Shown: positions 53,603 to 63,664, counted from the first letter of the stretch. The stretch: 64,000 nucleotides of DNA from Cyanobacterium stanieri LEGE 03274 (GCF_015207825.1 NZ_JADEWC010000001.1:124001-188000); one strand, 5' to 3'. The notes: generated from the sequence alone by a model not told the origin. Translations and numbers: made by a program.

Positions 53603-55534
53603 TTATTTTGCTTCAGGACGTTCAAATTGAGAAGCCGCAGGAAAGGGTAACACTGGTTCATTTTCCAATGCCATATTCATAAACTGTCGCCACACAGGAG
53701 CGGCAGTGCCACCCCCTGTTACCCCTCTTCCTAAGGTTTGATTAAAGTCATCATTGCCAATCCATACCGCCACTGACAACTGAGGTACATAACCCACAAA
53801 CCAAACATCACGCTCTCCGCTGGTAGTTCCCGTCTTACCCGCCGCAGGCCTACCTATATTGGCAGCAGGGGCAGTTCCCCCTGGACGCAATACATTTTGT
53901 AACACTGTTGTTAATGATGCAGTTGACCATTCATCTAAGACTAATTTAGGTTTAGGAGTATTATCGATAATGGTATTACCATCACTATCTGTCACTTGTA
54001 AAATCATAGTAGTCTCCGATTGCCAACCATTACTGGCAAAAGTAGCATAGGCACTCGCCATTTCCATCGGTGTTATACCAATAGGGCCTAGAGGAAGAGA
54101 TATAACAGGTTGTAAAGGACTTTCAATGCCTAAGGTACGAGTAACATCAATAACACTATCAAGACCTATTTCCTGACCTACCACCACTGCAGGAATATTA
54201 AGAGATACTGTCAAGGCGTGGTTAATACTCACATCGCCTCCCCCCATGTCACCGCCATAGTTTTGGGGACGATAAATTCCCGAACCATCCCGATAACCAC
54301 GGGAATAGTTAGCTACACTACTGGCAGGACTATATTTTCCTGTGGCAAAAGCGGTATAGAATACGAAGGGTTTGAAAGCCGAACCGGGTTGACGACGAGA
54401 ATCTAATACTCGGTTAAATTGACTGGTTTCATAATCGATGCCTCCCACCACAGCTTTTACAAAATGGGTACGAGGATCGATCGCCACTAGCGCCATTTGA
54501 TCCGCCCTAACTCCCGAACGACGCAAATTTTGATGGGCATTTCTAACCAACTCCTCCGCCCGAATTTGCATATTATAATCAAGGGTAGTTTGCACATTTA
54601 AACCCCCCTTAATCAACATATCACTACCAAATCGATTAATAACTTCTTCCCTCACCGCATCAGTAACAAAAGGAAGTCGGCTTCTTTGCCATGCTTGGGG
54701 TTTGCCCACCCCTAAAGGCTCAACCTTAGCCGCTTCGGCTTCTTCTTGGGTAATCCAACCTAAATCAGCCATGCGATTAAGAACTAATGCTTGTCTTCTC
54801 TTGGCAATTTCATAATTAATAAAAGGACTAAAAGCCTCCGGGGCTTGGATAATTCCCGCCATCATCGCTGACTCAGCCAAATTTAAATCTGAAGCGGGTT
54901 TATTAAAATAACTTTTAGCCGCAGTTTGTACCCCATAATTATTATGACCCCAATAGATATTATTGAGATACATATCAAGGATTTCATCCTTTGTAAAAAC
55001 CTGTTCAATGCGCAACGCTAAAATGGCTTCGGCCAACTTCCGAGTATAGCTCCTTTGATGGGATAGGAACATATTTTTGGCCAATTGCATGGTTAAAGTT
55101 GATGCTCCTTCTACCACCCCTCCACTCTGATAGTTAACCACGATCGCCCTTGCCACACTAGTGGGATTAATACCATCATGATAATAAAAATTACTATCCT
55201 CAAAAGCAAGAACAGCTCGTTTTAACTCAGGGGAAATCTCATCTAACTCCACCGTTTGTCGATGCTCCTCAGAATGAAAACTAGCCAACAATACCCCTTT
55301 AATATCATATACATAACTGGTTTGAGCGGGAACATGACTCCGTAAAACCCTCACATCGGGAAGATTACGAAAACTGATCGCCAATCCTGCTAAACCTCCT
55401 GCCACCACAGAAGTTGTCAACAAAGTTAAACCAAGGAAAGTTCCCCCTGCAACTTTGGTAACACCTAATACAAAATTTCCCACTTGATTAGGTTTTGGCG
55501 GTTGAGTTTTTAACTTAAAAGTAGTAGATGACAC
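53603..55534 (-). CDS. Class A penicillin-binding protein (transglycosylase/transpeptidase)
   Basis: 643 residues. One N-terminal membrane anchor (NFVLGVTKVAGGTFLGLTLLTTSVVAGGLAG, given by order), then a GT51 glycosyltransferase with AVLAFEDSNFYYHDGINPTS, GASTLTMQLAKNMFLSHQR and RKLAEAILALRIEQVFTKDE, then a transpeptidase with the SxxK motif RQPGSAFKPFVFYTAFATG, SLN in ALTVSLNIPAVVVGQ and AAGKTGTTSGERDVWFVGY. It polymerises and cross-links peptidoglycan on the periplasmic face. Equivalent to PBP1a-type enzymes; the exact number among cyanobacterial PBPs is unsettled. Start ATG 55534. Confidence 0.95.
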   Translation of the reverse strand: MSSTTFKLKTQPPKPNQVGNFVLGVTKVAGGTFLGLTLLTTSVVAGGLAGLAISFRNLPDVRVLRSHVPAQTSYVYDIKGVLLASFHSEEHRQTVELDEISPELKRAVLAFEDSNFYYHDGINPTSVARAIVVNYQSGGVVEGASTLTMQLAKNMFLSHQRSYTRKLAEAILALRIEQVFTKDEILDMYLNNIYWGHNNYGVQTAAKSYFNKPASDLNLAESAMMAGIIQAPEAFSPFINYEIAKRRQALVLNRMADLGWITQEEAEAAKVEPLGVGKPQAWQRSRLPFVTDAVREEVINRFGSDMLIKGGLNVQTTLDYNMQIRAEELVRNAHQNLRRSGVRADQMALVAIDPRTHFVKAVVGGIDYETSQFNRVLDSRRQPGSAFKPFVFYTAFATGKYSPASSVANYSRGYRDGSGIYRPQNYGGDMGGGDVSINHALTVSLNIPAVVVGQEIGLDSVIDVTRTLGIESPLQPVISLPLGPIGITPMEMASAYATFASNGWQSETTMILQVTDSDGNTIIDNTPKPKLVLDEWSTASLTTVLQNVLRPGGTAPAANIGRPAAGKTGTTSGERDVWFVGYVPQLSVAVWIGNDDFNQTLGRGVTGGGTAAPVWRQFMNMALENEPVLPFPAASQFERPEAK

Positions 55535-55728
55535 TGTGATTTATTTAGTAAGTATAGGACAGGTTTTCAATAGGGAAGGGTACGCAATAGCCATCAATAA
55601 CTATTGTCTATAAATAACATCAAAAATAACTGCGCATGATTCTAACACAAACACCCTATAATGTATCAAGATATGACTTGACATTTAATTACCCTTATTT
55701 TAAAGCAAAATTTAGTTTAACTTAACTC

Positions 55729-56091
55729 ATGTTTGTTCTTAACGGTTACGAATACTTTCTCGGATTTTTACTTGTTAGTAGTTTAGTACCCATTCTAGCC
55801 CTAACTGCTTCAAAATTACTTAGACCTAGAACGGGAGGCCCTGAAAGACGCACCACCTACGAATCAGGGATGGAACCTGTGGGCGGAGCTTGGATTCAAT
55901 TCAACATCCGTTATTATATGTTTGCCTTAGTGTTTGTGGTCTTTGATGTAGAAACAGTTTTCCTCTATCCTTGGGCTGTCGCTTTTAATACCCTCGGATT
56001 ACTCGCTTTTGTGGAAGCCCTTATTTTTATAGCTATTCTTGTGGTTGCCCTTGTCTATGCTTGGCGTAAAGGTGCTTTAGAATGGTCTTAA
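55729..56091 (+). CDS. ndhC: NAD(P)H-quinone oxidoreductase (NDH-1) subunit 3
   Basis: 120 residues with three membrane helices and the NuoA-like motif [40 protein letters not shown] (quoted in two parts), where [11 protein letters not shown] is the hallmark. First gene of the ndhC-K-J cluster that forms part of the thylakoid NDH-1 complex (respiration, cyclic electron flow, CO2 uptake). The next gene follows after a short gap with a heptamer repeat. Confidence 0.97.
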   Translation: MFVLNGYEYFLGFLLVSSLVPILALTASKLLRPRTGGPERRTTYESGMEPVGGAWIQFNIRYYMFALVFVVFDVETVFLYPWAVAFNTLGLLAFVEALIFIAILVVALVYAWRKGALEWS

Positions 56092-56093
56092 AT

Positions 56094-56130
56094 CAATTGA
56101 CAATTAACAGTGGACAATTGACAGTTAAAA
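56094..56130. repeat. Heptamer tandem repeat, CAATTGA type, between ndhC and ndhK
   Basis: Five 7-base units: CAATTGA, CAATTAA, CAGTGGA, CAATTGA, CAGTTAA. It sits inside the ndhC-ndhK operon gap. Confidence 0.75.
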
Positions 56131-56170
56131 TTGAGAGAGAAGCAAAGACAGCTATTAAATTAAAATTATT

Positions 56171-56911
56171 ATGAACAATTCAACCCCTGATTTAGCCACT
56201 TTGGAACAAAATGCCAAAGATAAAATCCTCAATCCCATTGCCAGAAGTCAGGTAACTCAAGATTTATCAGAAAATGTTATCTTAACCACCGTTGATGATT
56301 TGCACAACTGGGCAAGATTATCTAGTCTATGGCCTATGCTTTATGGTACGGCCTGTTGCTTCATTGAATTTGCAGCGCTTATCGGTTCTCGATTCGACTT
56401 CGATAGATTTGGTTTAGTACCCCGTTCTAGCCCTCGTCAAGCGGATTTGATCATCACTGCAGGTACCATTACCATGAAGATGGCTCCTGCTTTGGTTCGG
56501 TTATATGAAGAAATGCCTGAGCCTAAATATGTCATTGCCATGGGCGCTTGTACCATTACTGGGGGAATGTTCAGCAGTGATTCTACTACCGCCGTGCGGG
56601 GAGTTGATAAATTAATCCCTGTGGATGTTTATATTCCTGGTTGCCCTCCTCGCCCTGAGGCAATTTTTGATGCCATCATCAAGTTAAGGAAGAAAGTGGC
56701 CAATGAATCTATCCAAGAAAGGGGTACAGTACAAAAACAAACTAACCGCTACTATAGTACAACCCATAACCTCAAGATAGTTGATCCTATTTTAGACGGG
56801 AAATATCTTCGTAATGATTCTTTGAAAAATCCCCCTGCAGAGTTGGCGGCAGCCATGGGTATGCCTGTTAATCCTGCATTAGAAACCAATAAAGAAAAAG
56901 AGGAGGCTTAA
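56171..56911 (+). CDS. ndhK: NAD(P)H-quinone oxidoreductase (NDH-1) subunit K
   Basis: 246 residues, NuoB-like, holds iron-sulfur cluster N2. Cluster ligands: the CC pair in [21 protein letters not shown] in [21 protein letters not shown] in [20 protein letters not shown]. Start ATG 56171; the usual family N-terminus is preserved. It lies between ndhC and ndhJ, four bases before the latter, in one operon. Confidence 0.97.
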   Translation: MNNSTPDLATLEQNAKDKILNPIARSQVTQDLSENVILTTVDDLHNWARLSSLWPMLYGTACCFIEFAALIGSRFDFDRFGLVPRSSPRQADLIITAGTITMKMAPALVRLYEEMPEPKYVIAMGACTITGGMFSSDSTTAVRGVDKLIPVDVYIPGCPPRPEAIFDAIIKLRKKVANESIQERGTVQKQTNRYYSTTHNLKIVDPILDGKYLRNDSLKNPPAELAAAMGMPVNPALETNKEKEEA

Positions 56912-56915
56912 AATA

Positions 56916-57446
56916 GTGACTGAAGAAAATCAAGAAAATGTAGAAACCACTGAAGCAACTGAAATTGTTGAGGCAGGAGAAACTTCTAAGTGGTTAACGG
57001 AAAATGGTTTTGATCACCAATCTTTGGAAAAAGATCATTCTGGTATTGAGTTAATACAGGTTGAGCCTGAGTATTTATTGCCTATTTGTACGGCTTTGTA
57101 TGCCTATGGTTTTAATTATCTTCAGTGCCAGGGGGCTTATGATTTGGGCCCGGGTAAGGAGTTGGTGAGTTTTTATCATCTAATTAGGGTTGGTGATAAT
57201 GCTGATACTCCCCAAGAGGTGAGAATTAAGGTTTTCTTGAATCGTGAAGAGCCCAAAGTTCCTTCGGTATATTGGATTTGGAAGGCGGCTGATTGGCAGG
57301 AGCGCGAAAGTTATGATATGTATGGCATTATTTATGAGGGTCATCCTAATCTTAAGCGTATTTTGATGAATGAAGATTGGGTGGGTTGGCCTTTACGCAA
57401 AGATTATATTTCTCCTGATTTTTATGAGCTTCAGGATGCTTATTAA
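56916..57446 (+). CDS. ndhJ: NAD(P)H-quinone oxidoreductase (NDH-1) subunit J
   Basis: 176 residues from GTG 56916. NuoC-like hydrophilic arm subunit; the family motif is seen as [20 protein letters not shown] and [20 protein letters not shown], then [20 protein letters not shown]. An acidic, non-conserved N-terminal extension ([17 protein letters not shown]) precedes the domain. Completes the C-K-J cluster; other ndh genes are not in this window. Confidence 0.96.
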   Translation: MTEENQENVETTEATEIVEAGETSKWLTENGFDHQSLEKDHSGIELIQVEPEYLLPICTALYAYGFNYLQCQGAYDLGPGKELVSFYHLIRVGDNADTPQEVRIKVFLNREEPKVPSVYWIWKAADWQERESYDMYGIIYEGHPNLKRILMNEDWVGWPLRKDYISPDFYELQDAY

Positions 57447-57586
57447 TTAATATTTTTGTTTATATTTTGGGTGATCTTTTTGCGTTTTTTGTAGGACGCA
57501 GGGCGATCGCCCTTTTTTTGTGCTTTGACACTCTTTTTTCTATGGTTCTATAATAATGAATAAAATAAATTATTCTTAGTCAAAAT

Positions 57587-58147
57587 ATGATTGCTACTCA
57601 ACCATTGACTGATAAATTATCCTCGGAACAATATCTAAAAGACGAGCAAAAAAGTTTAGTAAAACGAGAATACATTAATGGGGAAGTATATGAAATGGCA
57701 GGTGCAAGTTCAAATCATGTAACCATTGCAGGAAATATCTTTTTTTTATTAAAAAGTCATTTAAGAAGAAGCAATTGTCGAGTTTATATTTCGGATATGA
57801 AAGTTAAAATTGATCACTTGAATGTGTTTTATTATCCTGATGTGATTGTTACCTGCAGTGAAGAAGATAAGAGCTTAAATTATTACAAAAAACAACCACA
57901 AATTATTATTGAAGTTTTATCAGATAGTACAGAATCTTTTGATCGAGGAGATAAATTTGCTGATTATCGTTCCATTGAAACTTTACAAGAATATTTACTT
58001 ATTTCCCAAACAAAAAAAAGATTAGATTTATTTACGAAAAAAGATAATAATGCTTGGGAATTGACTTCTTTTTCCGAAGGAGAAAACTTCAGATTAAATA
58101 GCATTAATTTTACCTGTGAAGTAACTGATATTTACGAAGATATATAA
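57587..58147 (+). CDS. Uma2 family (DUF820) putative endonuclease
   Basis: 186 residues with the Uma2/DUF820 fold: YINGEVYEMAGASSNHVTIA, YISDMKVKIDHLNVFYYPDV, QIIIEVLSDSTESFDRGDKF and ADYRSIETLQEYLLIS, the PD-(D/E)xK-like nuclease residues being D in YYPDV, E in IIIEVLS and K in GDKF. The family is greatly expanded in cyanobacteria, role mostly unknown. Start ATG 57587. No partner gene. Confidence 0.85.
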   Translation: MIATQPLTDKLSSEQYLKDEQKSLVKREYINGEVYEMAGASSNHVTIAGNIFFLLKSHLRRSNCRVYISDMKVKIDHLNVFYYPDVIVTCSEEDKSLNYYKKQPQIIIEVLSDSTESFDRGDKFADYRSIETLQEYLLISQTKKRLDLFTKKDNNAWELTSFSEGENFRLNSINFTCEVTDIYEDI

Positions 58148-58283
58148 AATTATTCATGTTTTTTTCAATGTTTTATACTGTAATTTATTCCTTTTTAGAC
58201 ATTGATCAACAAAATTTAATAATTAATAACCTAGAAATATTGTACAGTAAAGGGTTGAGACGATTTTAAAAATCATATTATCT

Positions 58284-60257
58284 ATGTCACAACCTACAAT
58301 AGAATCAATTTTAAAAGAAAAAAGAACTTTTAAACCCTCCCCAGAGTTTGCGAGTAAAGCACATATCCGCAGTTGGGAAAAATATCAGGAATTATATCAA
58401 AAAGCCTCGGAAAACCCCTCAGAGTTTTGGGGCGAGTTGGCAGAATCAGAACTAGAATGGTTTGAAAAATGGGATCAGGTATTGGATTGGAGTAATCCTC
58501 CTTTTGCGAAATGGTTTGTTAATGGCAAAATCAATATTTCCCATAACTGTTTAGATCGTCATCTCACCACTTGGAGACGCAATAAAGCCGCCATTATCTG
58601 GGAAGGTGAGCCTGGGGATAGTCGTACCCTTACCTATGCTCAGTTACATCGTGAGGTGTGCCAAATGGCTAATGTGATTAAGCAATTGGGGGTTAAAAAA
58701 GGCGATCGGGTAGCCATTTATATGCCTATGATTCCTGAAAGTGCGATCGCCATGTTAGCCTGTGCCAGAATTGGGGCCGTCCATAGCGTCGTGTTTGGCG
58801 GATTTAGTGCCGAAGCTCTGCGGGATAGACTCAACGCAGCCGAGGCAAAATTAGTCATTACCGCCGACGGTGGTTTCCGCAAAGATAAAACCATCGCCCT
58901 CAAACCACAGGTTGATTTAGCCCTCGAAGACAATAAAGCCCCTACCGTAGATAACGTTTTAGTGGTAGAACGCACCAAAGAAAAAGTCCATATGGAAGCA
59001 GGGCGCGATCATTGGTGGCATGACTTACAGGCAGGGGTTAGCGCCCATTGTCCCGCCGAGCCCATGGACAGTGAGGATATGTTATTTGTTCTCTATACCA
59101 GTGGTAGTACGGGTAAACCCAAAGGGGTAGTCCACACCACGGGGGGATATAACCTTTATGCTCACATTACCAGCAAATGGATTTTTGACCTCAAGGATGA
59201 TGATGTTTACTGGTGTACCGCTGATGTGGGCTGGATTACAGGACATAGTTATATCGTTTATGGGCCTTTATCCAATGGTGCTACTACGGTAATGTATGAG
59301 GGAGTGCCACGACCTTCTAATTTAGGTTGTTTCTGGGATGTGGTGGAAAAATATGGGGTAAATATCTTTTATACTGCTCCCACGGCCATCCGTGCTTTTA
59401 TTAAAATGGGAGAACATCACCCCAATGCACGGGATTTATCTTCTCTTCGTCTTTTGGGTACAGTAGGCGAACCCATCAACCCTGAAGCCTGGATGTGGTA
59501 TCACAAGGTAATCGGTAAGGAAAAATGTCCTATTGTGGATACTTGGTGGCAAACGGAAACGGGAGGGGTGATGATTACGGCGCTACCTGGGGCAACTCCC
59601 ACTAAACCTGGTTCGGCTACCCATCCTTTTCCTGGTATTATGGCGGATGTGGTGGATTTGGATGGTAATCCCGTGGCGGATAATCAGGGGGGTTATTTGG
59701 TGGTGAAACATCCTTGGCCTGGAATGATGAGGACGGTATATGGTGATCCTGATCGCTTCCGCAATACCTATTGGGAGCATATTGCCCCTAAAGACGGAAA
59801 TTACCTCTATTTTGCTGGAGATGGGGCGAGAAGGGATGAGGATGGCTATTTTTGGGTAATGGGTCGTGTGGATGATGTGATTAATGTTTCGGGTCATCGT
59901 CTTGGTACTATGGAAGTAGAATCTGCCCTTGTTTCTCATCCTGCGGTGGCTGAAGCTGCGGTGGTTGGTAAGCCTGATGAGGTGAAGGGTGAGGATATAT
60001 GCGCTTTTGTTACCCTTGAGGGGGGTTTTGAACCCCATGACGATTTGGCTAATCAGCTTAAAGCCCATGTGGTACAGGAAATCGGTGCGATCGCCCGTCC
60101 TGCTGAAATCAGATTTACTGATGGGATGCCCAAAACCAGATCAGGTAAAATTATGCGTCGTCTGTTGCGCAGTCTTGCTTCTGGACAAGAAATTGCTGGG
60201 GATACCTCTACTTTAGAAGATCGTAGCGTCTTAGATAAACTAAGAGAGGGCGCATAA
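58284..60257 (+). CDS. acs: Acetyl-coenzyme A synthetase
   Basis: Activates acetate to acetyl-CoA with ATP. 657 residues, normal length. AMP-forming motifs: P-loop [74 protein letters not shown] (quoted in two parts), and the acetylation-site region [14 protein letters not shown] near the C-terminus. Start ATG 58284. Single gene. Acetate assimilation is ordinary in cyanobacteria. Confidence 0.96.
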   Translation: MSQPTIESILKEKRTFKPSPEFASKAHIRSWEKYQELYQKASENPSEFWGELAESELEWFEKWDQVLDWSNPPFAKWFVNGKINISHNCLDRHLTTWRRNKAAIIWEGEPGDSRTLTYAQLHREVCQMANVIKQLGVKKGDRVAIYMPMIPESAIAMLACARIGAVHSVVFGGFSAEALRDRLNAAEAKLVITADGGFRKDKTIALKPQVDLALEDNKAPTVDNVLVVERTKEKVHMEAGRDHWWHDLQAGVSAHCPAEPMDSEDMLFVLYTSGSTGKPKGVVHTTGGYNLYAHITSKWIFDLKDDDVYWCTADVGWITGHSYIVYGPLSNGATTVMYEGVPRPSNLGCFWDVVEKYGVNIFYTAPTAIRAFIKMGEHHPNARDLSSLRLLGTVGEPINPEAWMWYHKVIGKEKCPIVDTWWQTETGGVMITALPGATPTKPGSATHPFPGIMADVVDLDGNPVADNQGGYLVVKHPWPGMMRTVYGDPDRFRNTYWEHIAPKDGNYLYFAGDGARRDEDGYFWVMGRVDDVINVSGHRLGTMEVESALVSHPAVAEAAVVGKPDEVKGEDICAFVTLEGGFEPHDDLANQLKAHVVQEIGAIARPAEIRFTDGMPKTRSGKIMRRLLRSLASGQEIAGDTSTLEDRSVLDKLREGA

Positions 60258-60347
60258 CAAAAATATTAGGGGGTTTAGGTGTTAGGTTTTAAACGCAATA
60301 AATATAAGAGCTAAAAATACAATTTCGTAACATCAGTTAATAATAAA

Positions 60348-62306
60348 TTGGCACAATTCAAATTTATTGATTTATTTGCAGGGATAGGAGGATTTCATCT
60401 AGCCTTCCACGCCTTGGGGGGAAAATGTGTTTTTGCATCCGAAATTGACATTCATGCCCGAAAAACCTATCAACATAACTTCTATTCCCTGAATCCAGAA
60501 TTATTTGAGCACGGAATGTTTAATGATGATATTAGAACAATATCTCCAGATGAAATTCCTGATTTTGACATATTGTGTGCAGGATTTCCTTGCCAACCAT
60601 TTAGCCAAGCAGGATATAAAAGAGGATTTAATGATAATCATAAATCAGAACGAGGAAATCTTTTTTTTAATATAGTTGATATTTTAGAAATTAAAAAACC
60701 AAAAGCATTTTTTTTAGAAAATGTTAGAGGTTTAATAAGTCATGATAAAGGTAAAACATTTAAAATTATTAGACAAATTTTAGAAGAAGAATTAAACTAT
60801 AGTTTTTATTATCAAATAGTTAAAGCATCGGATTATGGATTACCACAATTAAGACCTAGAACTTTTATTATTGGTTTTAGAGATGAAGGATTTTTAAAAG
60901 GATTTAATTTCCCCCCAACTAAACCATTAAAATTCAATATGTCAGATGTTTGGGGCGGAAAATGTTCAAGGGAAATTGGTTTTACTTTAAGGGTAGGAGG
61001 ACGAGGTTCTAATATTAATGATAGAAGAAATTGGGACTCTTATTTAGTTGATGGCCAAATAAAACAGTTGATGCCTGAGCAAGGGAAAAAAATGCAAGGA
61101 TTTCCTGATAGTTTTGAATTTCCTGTATCAAAAAAAGAAGCTATGAAACAGCTAGGAAATAGTGTAGCGGTTGATGCTATTAGGGAATGCGGTAAAAGTT
61201 TATTAGATCACTTAAAGGTTATTGCATTACAAAATTTATATATGAAAAAAACAAAAAATAAGGGAGAATGGACTGAAATATATTCCTTTTTTAAAATTAT
61301 TAATGATAAACAAATTAACTTATCAGATAAAGATTTAAATGATACGCAAAACTACTTTTCTGTCTCTAAAGTATCTACCCTAAATCTAGATCAAGATATA
61401 ATATTGACTGATACTGATTCAGTTTTTATAGAGAATAAAATAACGAAGGAAAAGAGACAAGTTAATATAAAAGAACTTATTAATAAAGATATTTTACAAA
61501 ATTTAAGTCATCAGATTCAACAGAATAAAGGTACATTTGAAATTGATGATATGATAGCAATACAAAATAAGTTAGGAATCTCTATTATTAAAGGAGGTAC
61601 AAGCAATCAAAAAGCCGATATTGTTTTGGATATAAGGAAAAAAAACTTTTATAAAATTAATGAAGGATTTGGTATTAAGTCTTATTTAGGCAATAAACCA
61701 ACGTTATTAAATGCTTCTGGAAATACTAATTTTATTTTTAAGGTTAACAATTTATCAACTGAATCTTTAGATAGCATTAATGATATTAATAGCCTCAAAT
61801 CTCGTATTAGTAAAATAATTGAACTGGGTGGTAATTTTTGTTTTCATCGAGTGGAAAAAGAAACCATGGCTTACAATCTTAAAATAATTGATTCAATGAT
61901 GCCTGAAATTATAGCTCAAATGTTATTAGAATTTTTTGTAGGAAGAAATAATATGTTATCTAAAAATTTAGCATCTATTTATCATAAAAAATTATGTGAA
62001 AATATAAGTGATGATTTACCAGTTTTAGCAATCAAAGTAAAAAGATTTTTAGTGGGAATTTTATTAGGCTTTTTTGCTGGGACAAAATGGGATGGTAAAT
62101 ATTTGTCGAATGGTACAATAATAGTGAAAGAAGATGGAGAACAAGTAGCTTTTCATATCATTGATCTTCATTCTTTAGAAGATTATTTATTTCAAAACAT
62201 TGTTTTTGATACTCCTTCTACTACGAGACATCGCTATGGTAAATTGTTTTTAGAAAATGATGGTAATTTATATTTTAAATTAAATTTACAACTAAGATTT
62301 CGCTAG
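60348..62306 (+). CDS. Fused DNA cytosine-5 methyltransferase and HpaII-family restriction endonuclease
   Basis: 652 residues from TTG 60348 (no ATG nearby). Residues 1-295 form a C5 methyltransferase: motif I DLFAGIGGFHLAF (8-20), motif IV with catalytic C82 in GFPCQPFSQAG, motif VI FFLENVRGL (E124), motif VIII QLRPRTFIIG (167-176), motif X GNSVAVDAI (270-278). Between VIII and X the short specificity region GGRGSNINDRRNWDSYLVDG resembles CCGG enzymes. Residues 303-650 resemble the HpaII restriction enzyme family: KGEWTEIYSFFKIIND (305-320), KADIVLDIR (422-430), FGIKSYLGNKPTLLNASGNT (441-460) and FLVGILLGFFAGTKWDGKY. Both halves seem complete in one frame, so this may be a one-protein restriction-modification system. 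Specificity for CCGG is inferred. Confidence 0.85.
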   Translation: MAQFKFIDLFAGIGGFHLAFHALGGKCVFASEIDIHARKTYQHNFYSLNPELFEHGMFNDDIRTISPDEIPDFDILCAGFPCQPFSQAGYKRGFNDNHKSERGNLFFNIVDILEIKKPKAFFLENVRGLISHDKGKTFKIIRQILEEELNYSFYYQIVKASDYGLPQLRPRTFIIGFRDEGFLKGFNFPPTKPLKFNMSDVWGGKCSREIGFTLRVGGRGSNINDRRNWDSYLVDGQIKQLMPEQGKKMQGFPDSFEFPVSKKEAMKQLGNSVAVDAIRECGKSLLDHLKVIALQNLYMKKTKNKGEWTEIYSFFKIINDKQINLSDKDLNDTQNYFSVSKVSTLNLDQDIILTDTDSVFIENKITKEKRQVNIKELINKDILQNLSHQIQQNKGTFEIDDMIAIQNKLGISIIKGGTSNQKADIVLDIRKKNFYKINEGFGIKSYLGNKPTLLNASGNTNFIFKVNNLSTESLDSINDINSLKSRISKIIELGGNFCFHRVEKETMAYNLKIIDSMMPEIIAQMLLEFFVGRNNMLSKNLASIYHKKLCENISDDLPVLAIKVKRFLVGILLGFFAGTKWDGKYLSNGTIIVKEDGEQVAFHIIDLHSLEDYLFQNIVFDTPSTTRHRYGKLFLENDGNLYFKLNLQLRFR

Positions 62307-62395
62307 TTTATTTAATAAATATTAAAGAGATAAAATTTTATGATAAAATCATGTTATCCTCATAGGATTTAGCTATAGTAAAATAATAATATGCT

Positions 62396-62908
62396 ATGAA
62401 TCGTAAAACATTTTTTGGTTTAAGTATAGGTGCGATTTTAAAAGTAAGTTTTGCTCCCACTTTTTTAATGGCATTAATCAAACCCGAACAAAAATCAGCG
62501 GGTAATAGTAATAACCAACAAAAAATTACTCTTTCTGATAACCAATGGCAAGAAAAATTAACCCCTGCCCAATACCATATACTAAGGGAAGAAGGTACAG
62601 AAAGACCTTTTTCTAGTGAGTTAAATGATGAAAAACGCAAAGGCACTTTTGTTTGTGCTGGATGTGAATTACCCTTGTTTAAATCCAGTATGAAGTATGA
62701 TAGCGGTACAGGTTGGCCTAGTTTTTATGATACGATCGCCCTTAACATAGAAACAAAAAAAGACTTTAAACTAATCATACCTCGTACCGAGTACCACTGC
62801 CGAAGATGTGGAGGCCATCAAGGTCATGTCTTCAATGATGGACCTGCACCCACAGGCAAACGTTACTGTAACAACGGTTTAGCCCTTAAATTTATACCTG
62901 AAACCTGA
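62396..62908 (+). CDS. msrB: Exported peptide-methionine (R)-S-oxide reductase
   Basis: 170 residues. An N-terminal hydrophobic segment (MNRKTFFGLSIGAILKVSFA) acts as signal or anchor. The catalytic domain has zinc cysteines CAGC (C87, C90) and CRRC (C135, C138), GWPSFYD, HVFNDGPAPTGKRYC with the catalytic C158 in RYCNN, and ends GLALKFIPET. It reduces methionine-R-sulfoxide. It stands just before msrA, which also carries a signal peptide, so both probably repair periplasmic proteins. Confidence 0.93.
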   Translation: MNRKTFFGLSIGAILKVSFAPTFLMALIKPEQKSAGNSNNQQKITLSDNQWQEKLTPAQYHILREEGTERPFSSELNDEKRKGTFVCAGCELPLFKSSMKYDSGTGWPSFYDTIALNIETKKDFKLIIPRTEYHCRRCGGHQGHVFNDGPAPTGKRYCNNGLALKFIPET

Positions 62909-62915
62909 TTTTTTG

Positions 62916-63497
62916 ATGAAAAAGCTATTATTAATTATTCTTCTATTCTGGCTCACCCTAGCCCCCGTAGCACAAGCCGAAAATATTACCAAAGCAACTT
63001 TTGCCGGAGGATGTTTTTGGTGTATGGAAGAACCCTTTGACCAATTAGACGGAGTTATTTCCACTACCTCAGGTTACACTGGAGGGAGAGTTGCTAACCC
63101 CACTTACAAACAAGTTAGTGCGGGAAATACTGGACACGCTGAGTCAGTACAGATAGAATATGACTCAGATAAAGTTAGTTATGACCAACTATTGGACATA
63201 TTTTGGCACAATGTCGATCCTACCGTCCAGAATAGGCAATTTTGCGATGTAGGAAATCAATATCGTACTGCGGTATTTTATCATAACCAACAACAAAAGA
63301 GCCTTGCCGAGACTTCTAAGGATAAGGTTGCCCAAGAATTAAATAGCAATATCTACACCGAGATTAACCCAGCCACAGAGTTTTATCCCGCTGAAGACTA
63401 TCATCAAAATTATTACCAGACTAATACTCTACTTTATAAATTTTATCGTAGTCGGTGTGGGCGCGATCGCCGCTTAGCCGAAGTTTGGGGCAAATAA
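62916..63497 (+). CDS. msrA: Exported peptide methionine (S)-S-oxide reductase
   Basis: 193 residues from ATG 62916. The N-terminus MKKLLLIILLFWLTLAPVAQ AENI is a good Sec signal peptide with AQA cleavage. The mature domain has the catalytic GGCFWCMEEPF (C33, with a second Cys at 36), TSGYTGGRVANPTYKQVSAG, HAESVQIEYD, DIFWHNVDPTVQNRQFCDVG NQYRTAVFY (in parts) and EDYHQNYY. It reduces methionine-S-sulfoxide. The start is only seven bases after msrB's stop, so they form an operon. Confidence 0.94.
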   Translation: MKKLLLIILLFWLTLAPVAQAENITKATFAGGCFWCMEEPFDQLDGVISTTSGYTGGRVANPTYKQVSAGNTGHAESVQIEYDSDKVSYDQLLDIFWHNVDPTVQNRQFCDVGNQYRTAVFYHNQQQKSLAETSKDKVAQELNSNIYTEINPATEFYPAEDYHQNYYQTNTLLYKFYRSRCGRDRRLAEVWGK

Positions 63498-63664
63498 TTT
63501 TTTTCACATTCCAAGGGTTGATACAAAATATTCCTCAACTCTAAACCAATATTACAAATTTCTAATAAATACCACTGAGAAAAGACTTTTTCAATGTAGG
63601 ATGAGGGAATACCGAACCTAAATATTAAGAAATGTAAAGTAAAATTAAAGGAGGAAGTCAATCA

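Noticed and set aside
59583-60068. Minus-strand frame of 161 codons inside acs
   Set aside because: Antisense shadow; the His- and Arg-rich translation is an artefact of the acs codons.
60348-60350. TTG start of the fused methyltransferase as a sign of a truncated gene
   Set aside because: Motif I begins eight residues after it, as in complete C5 methyltransferases, so the N-terminus is intact.
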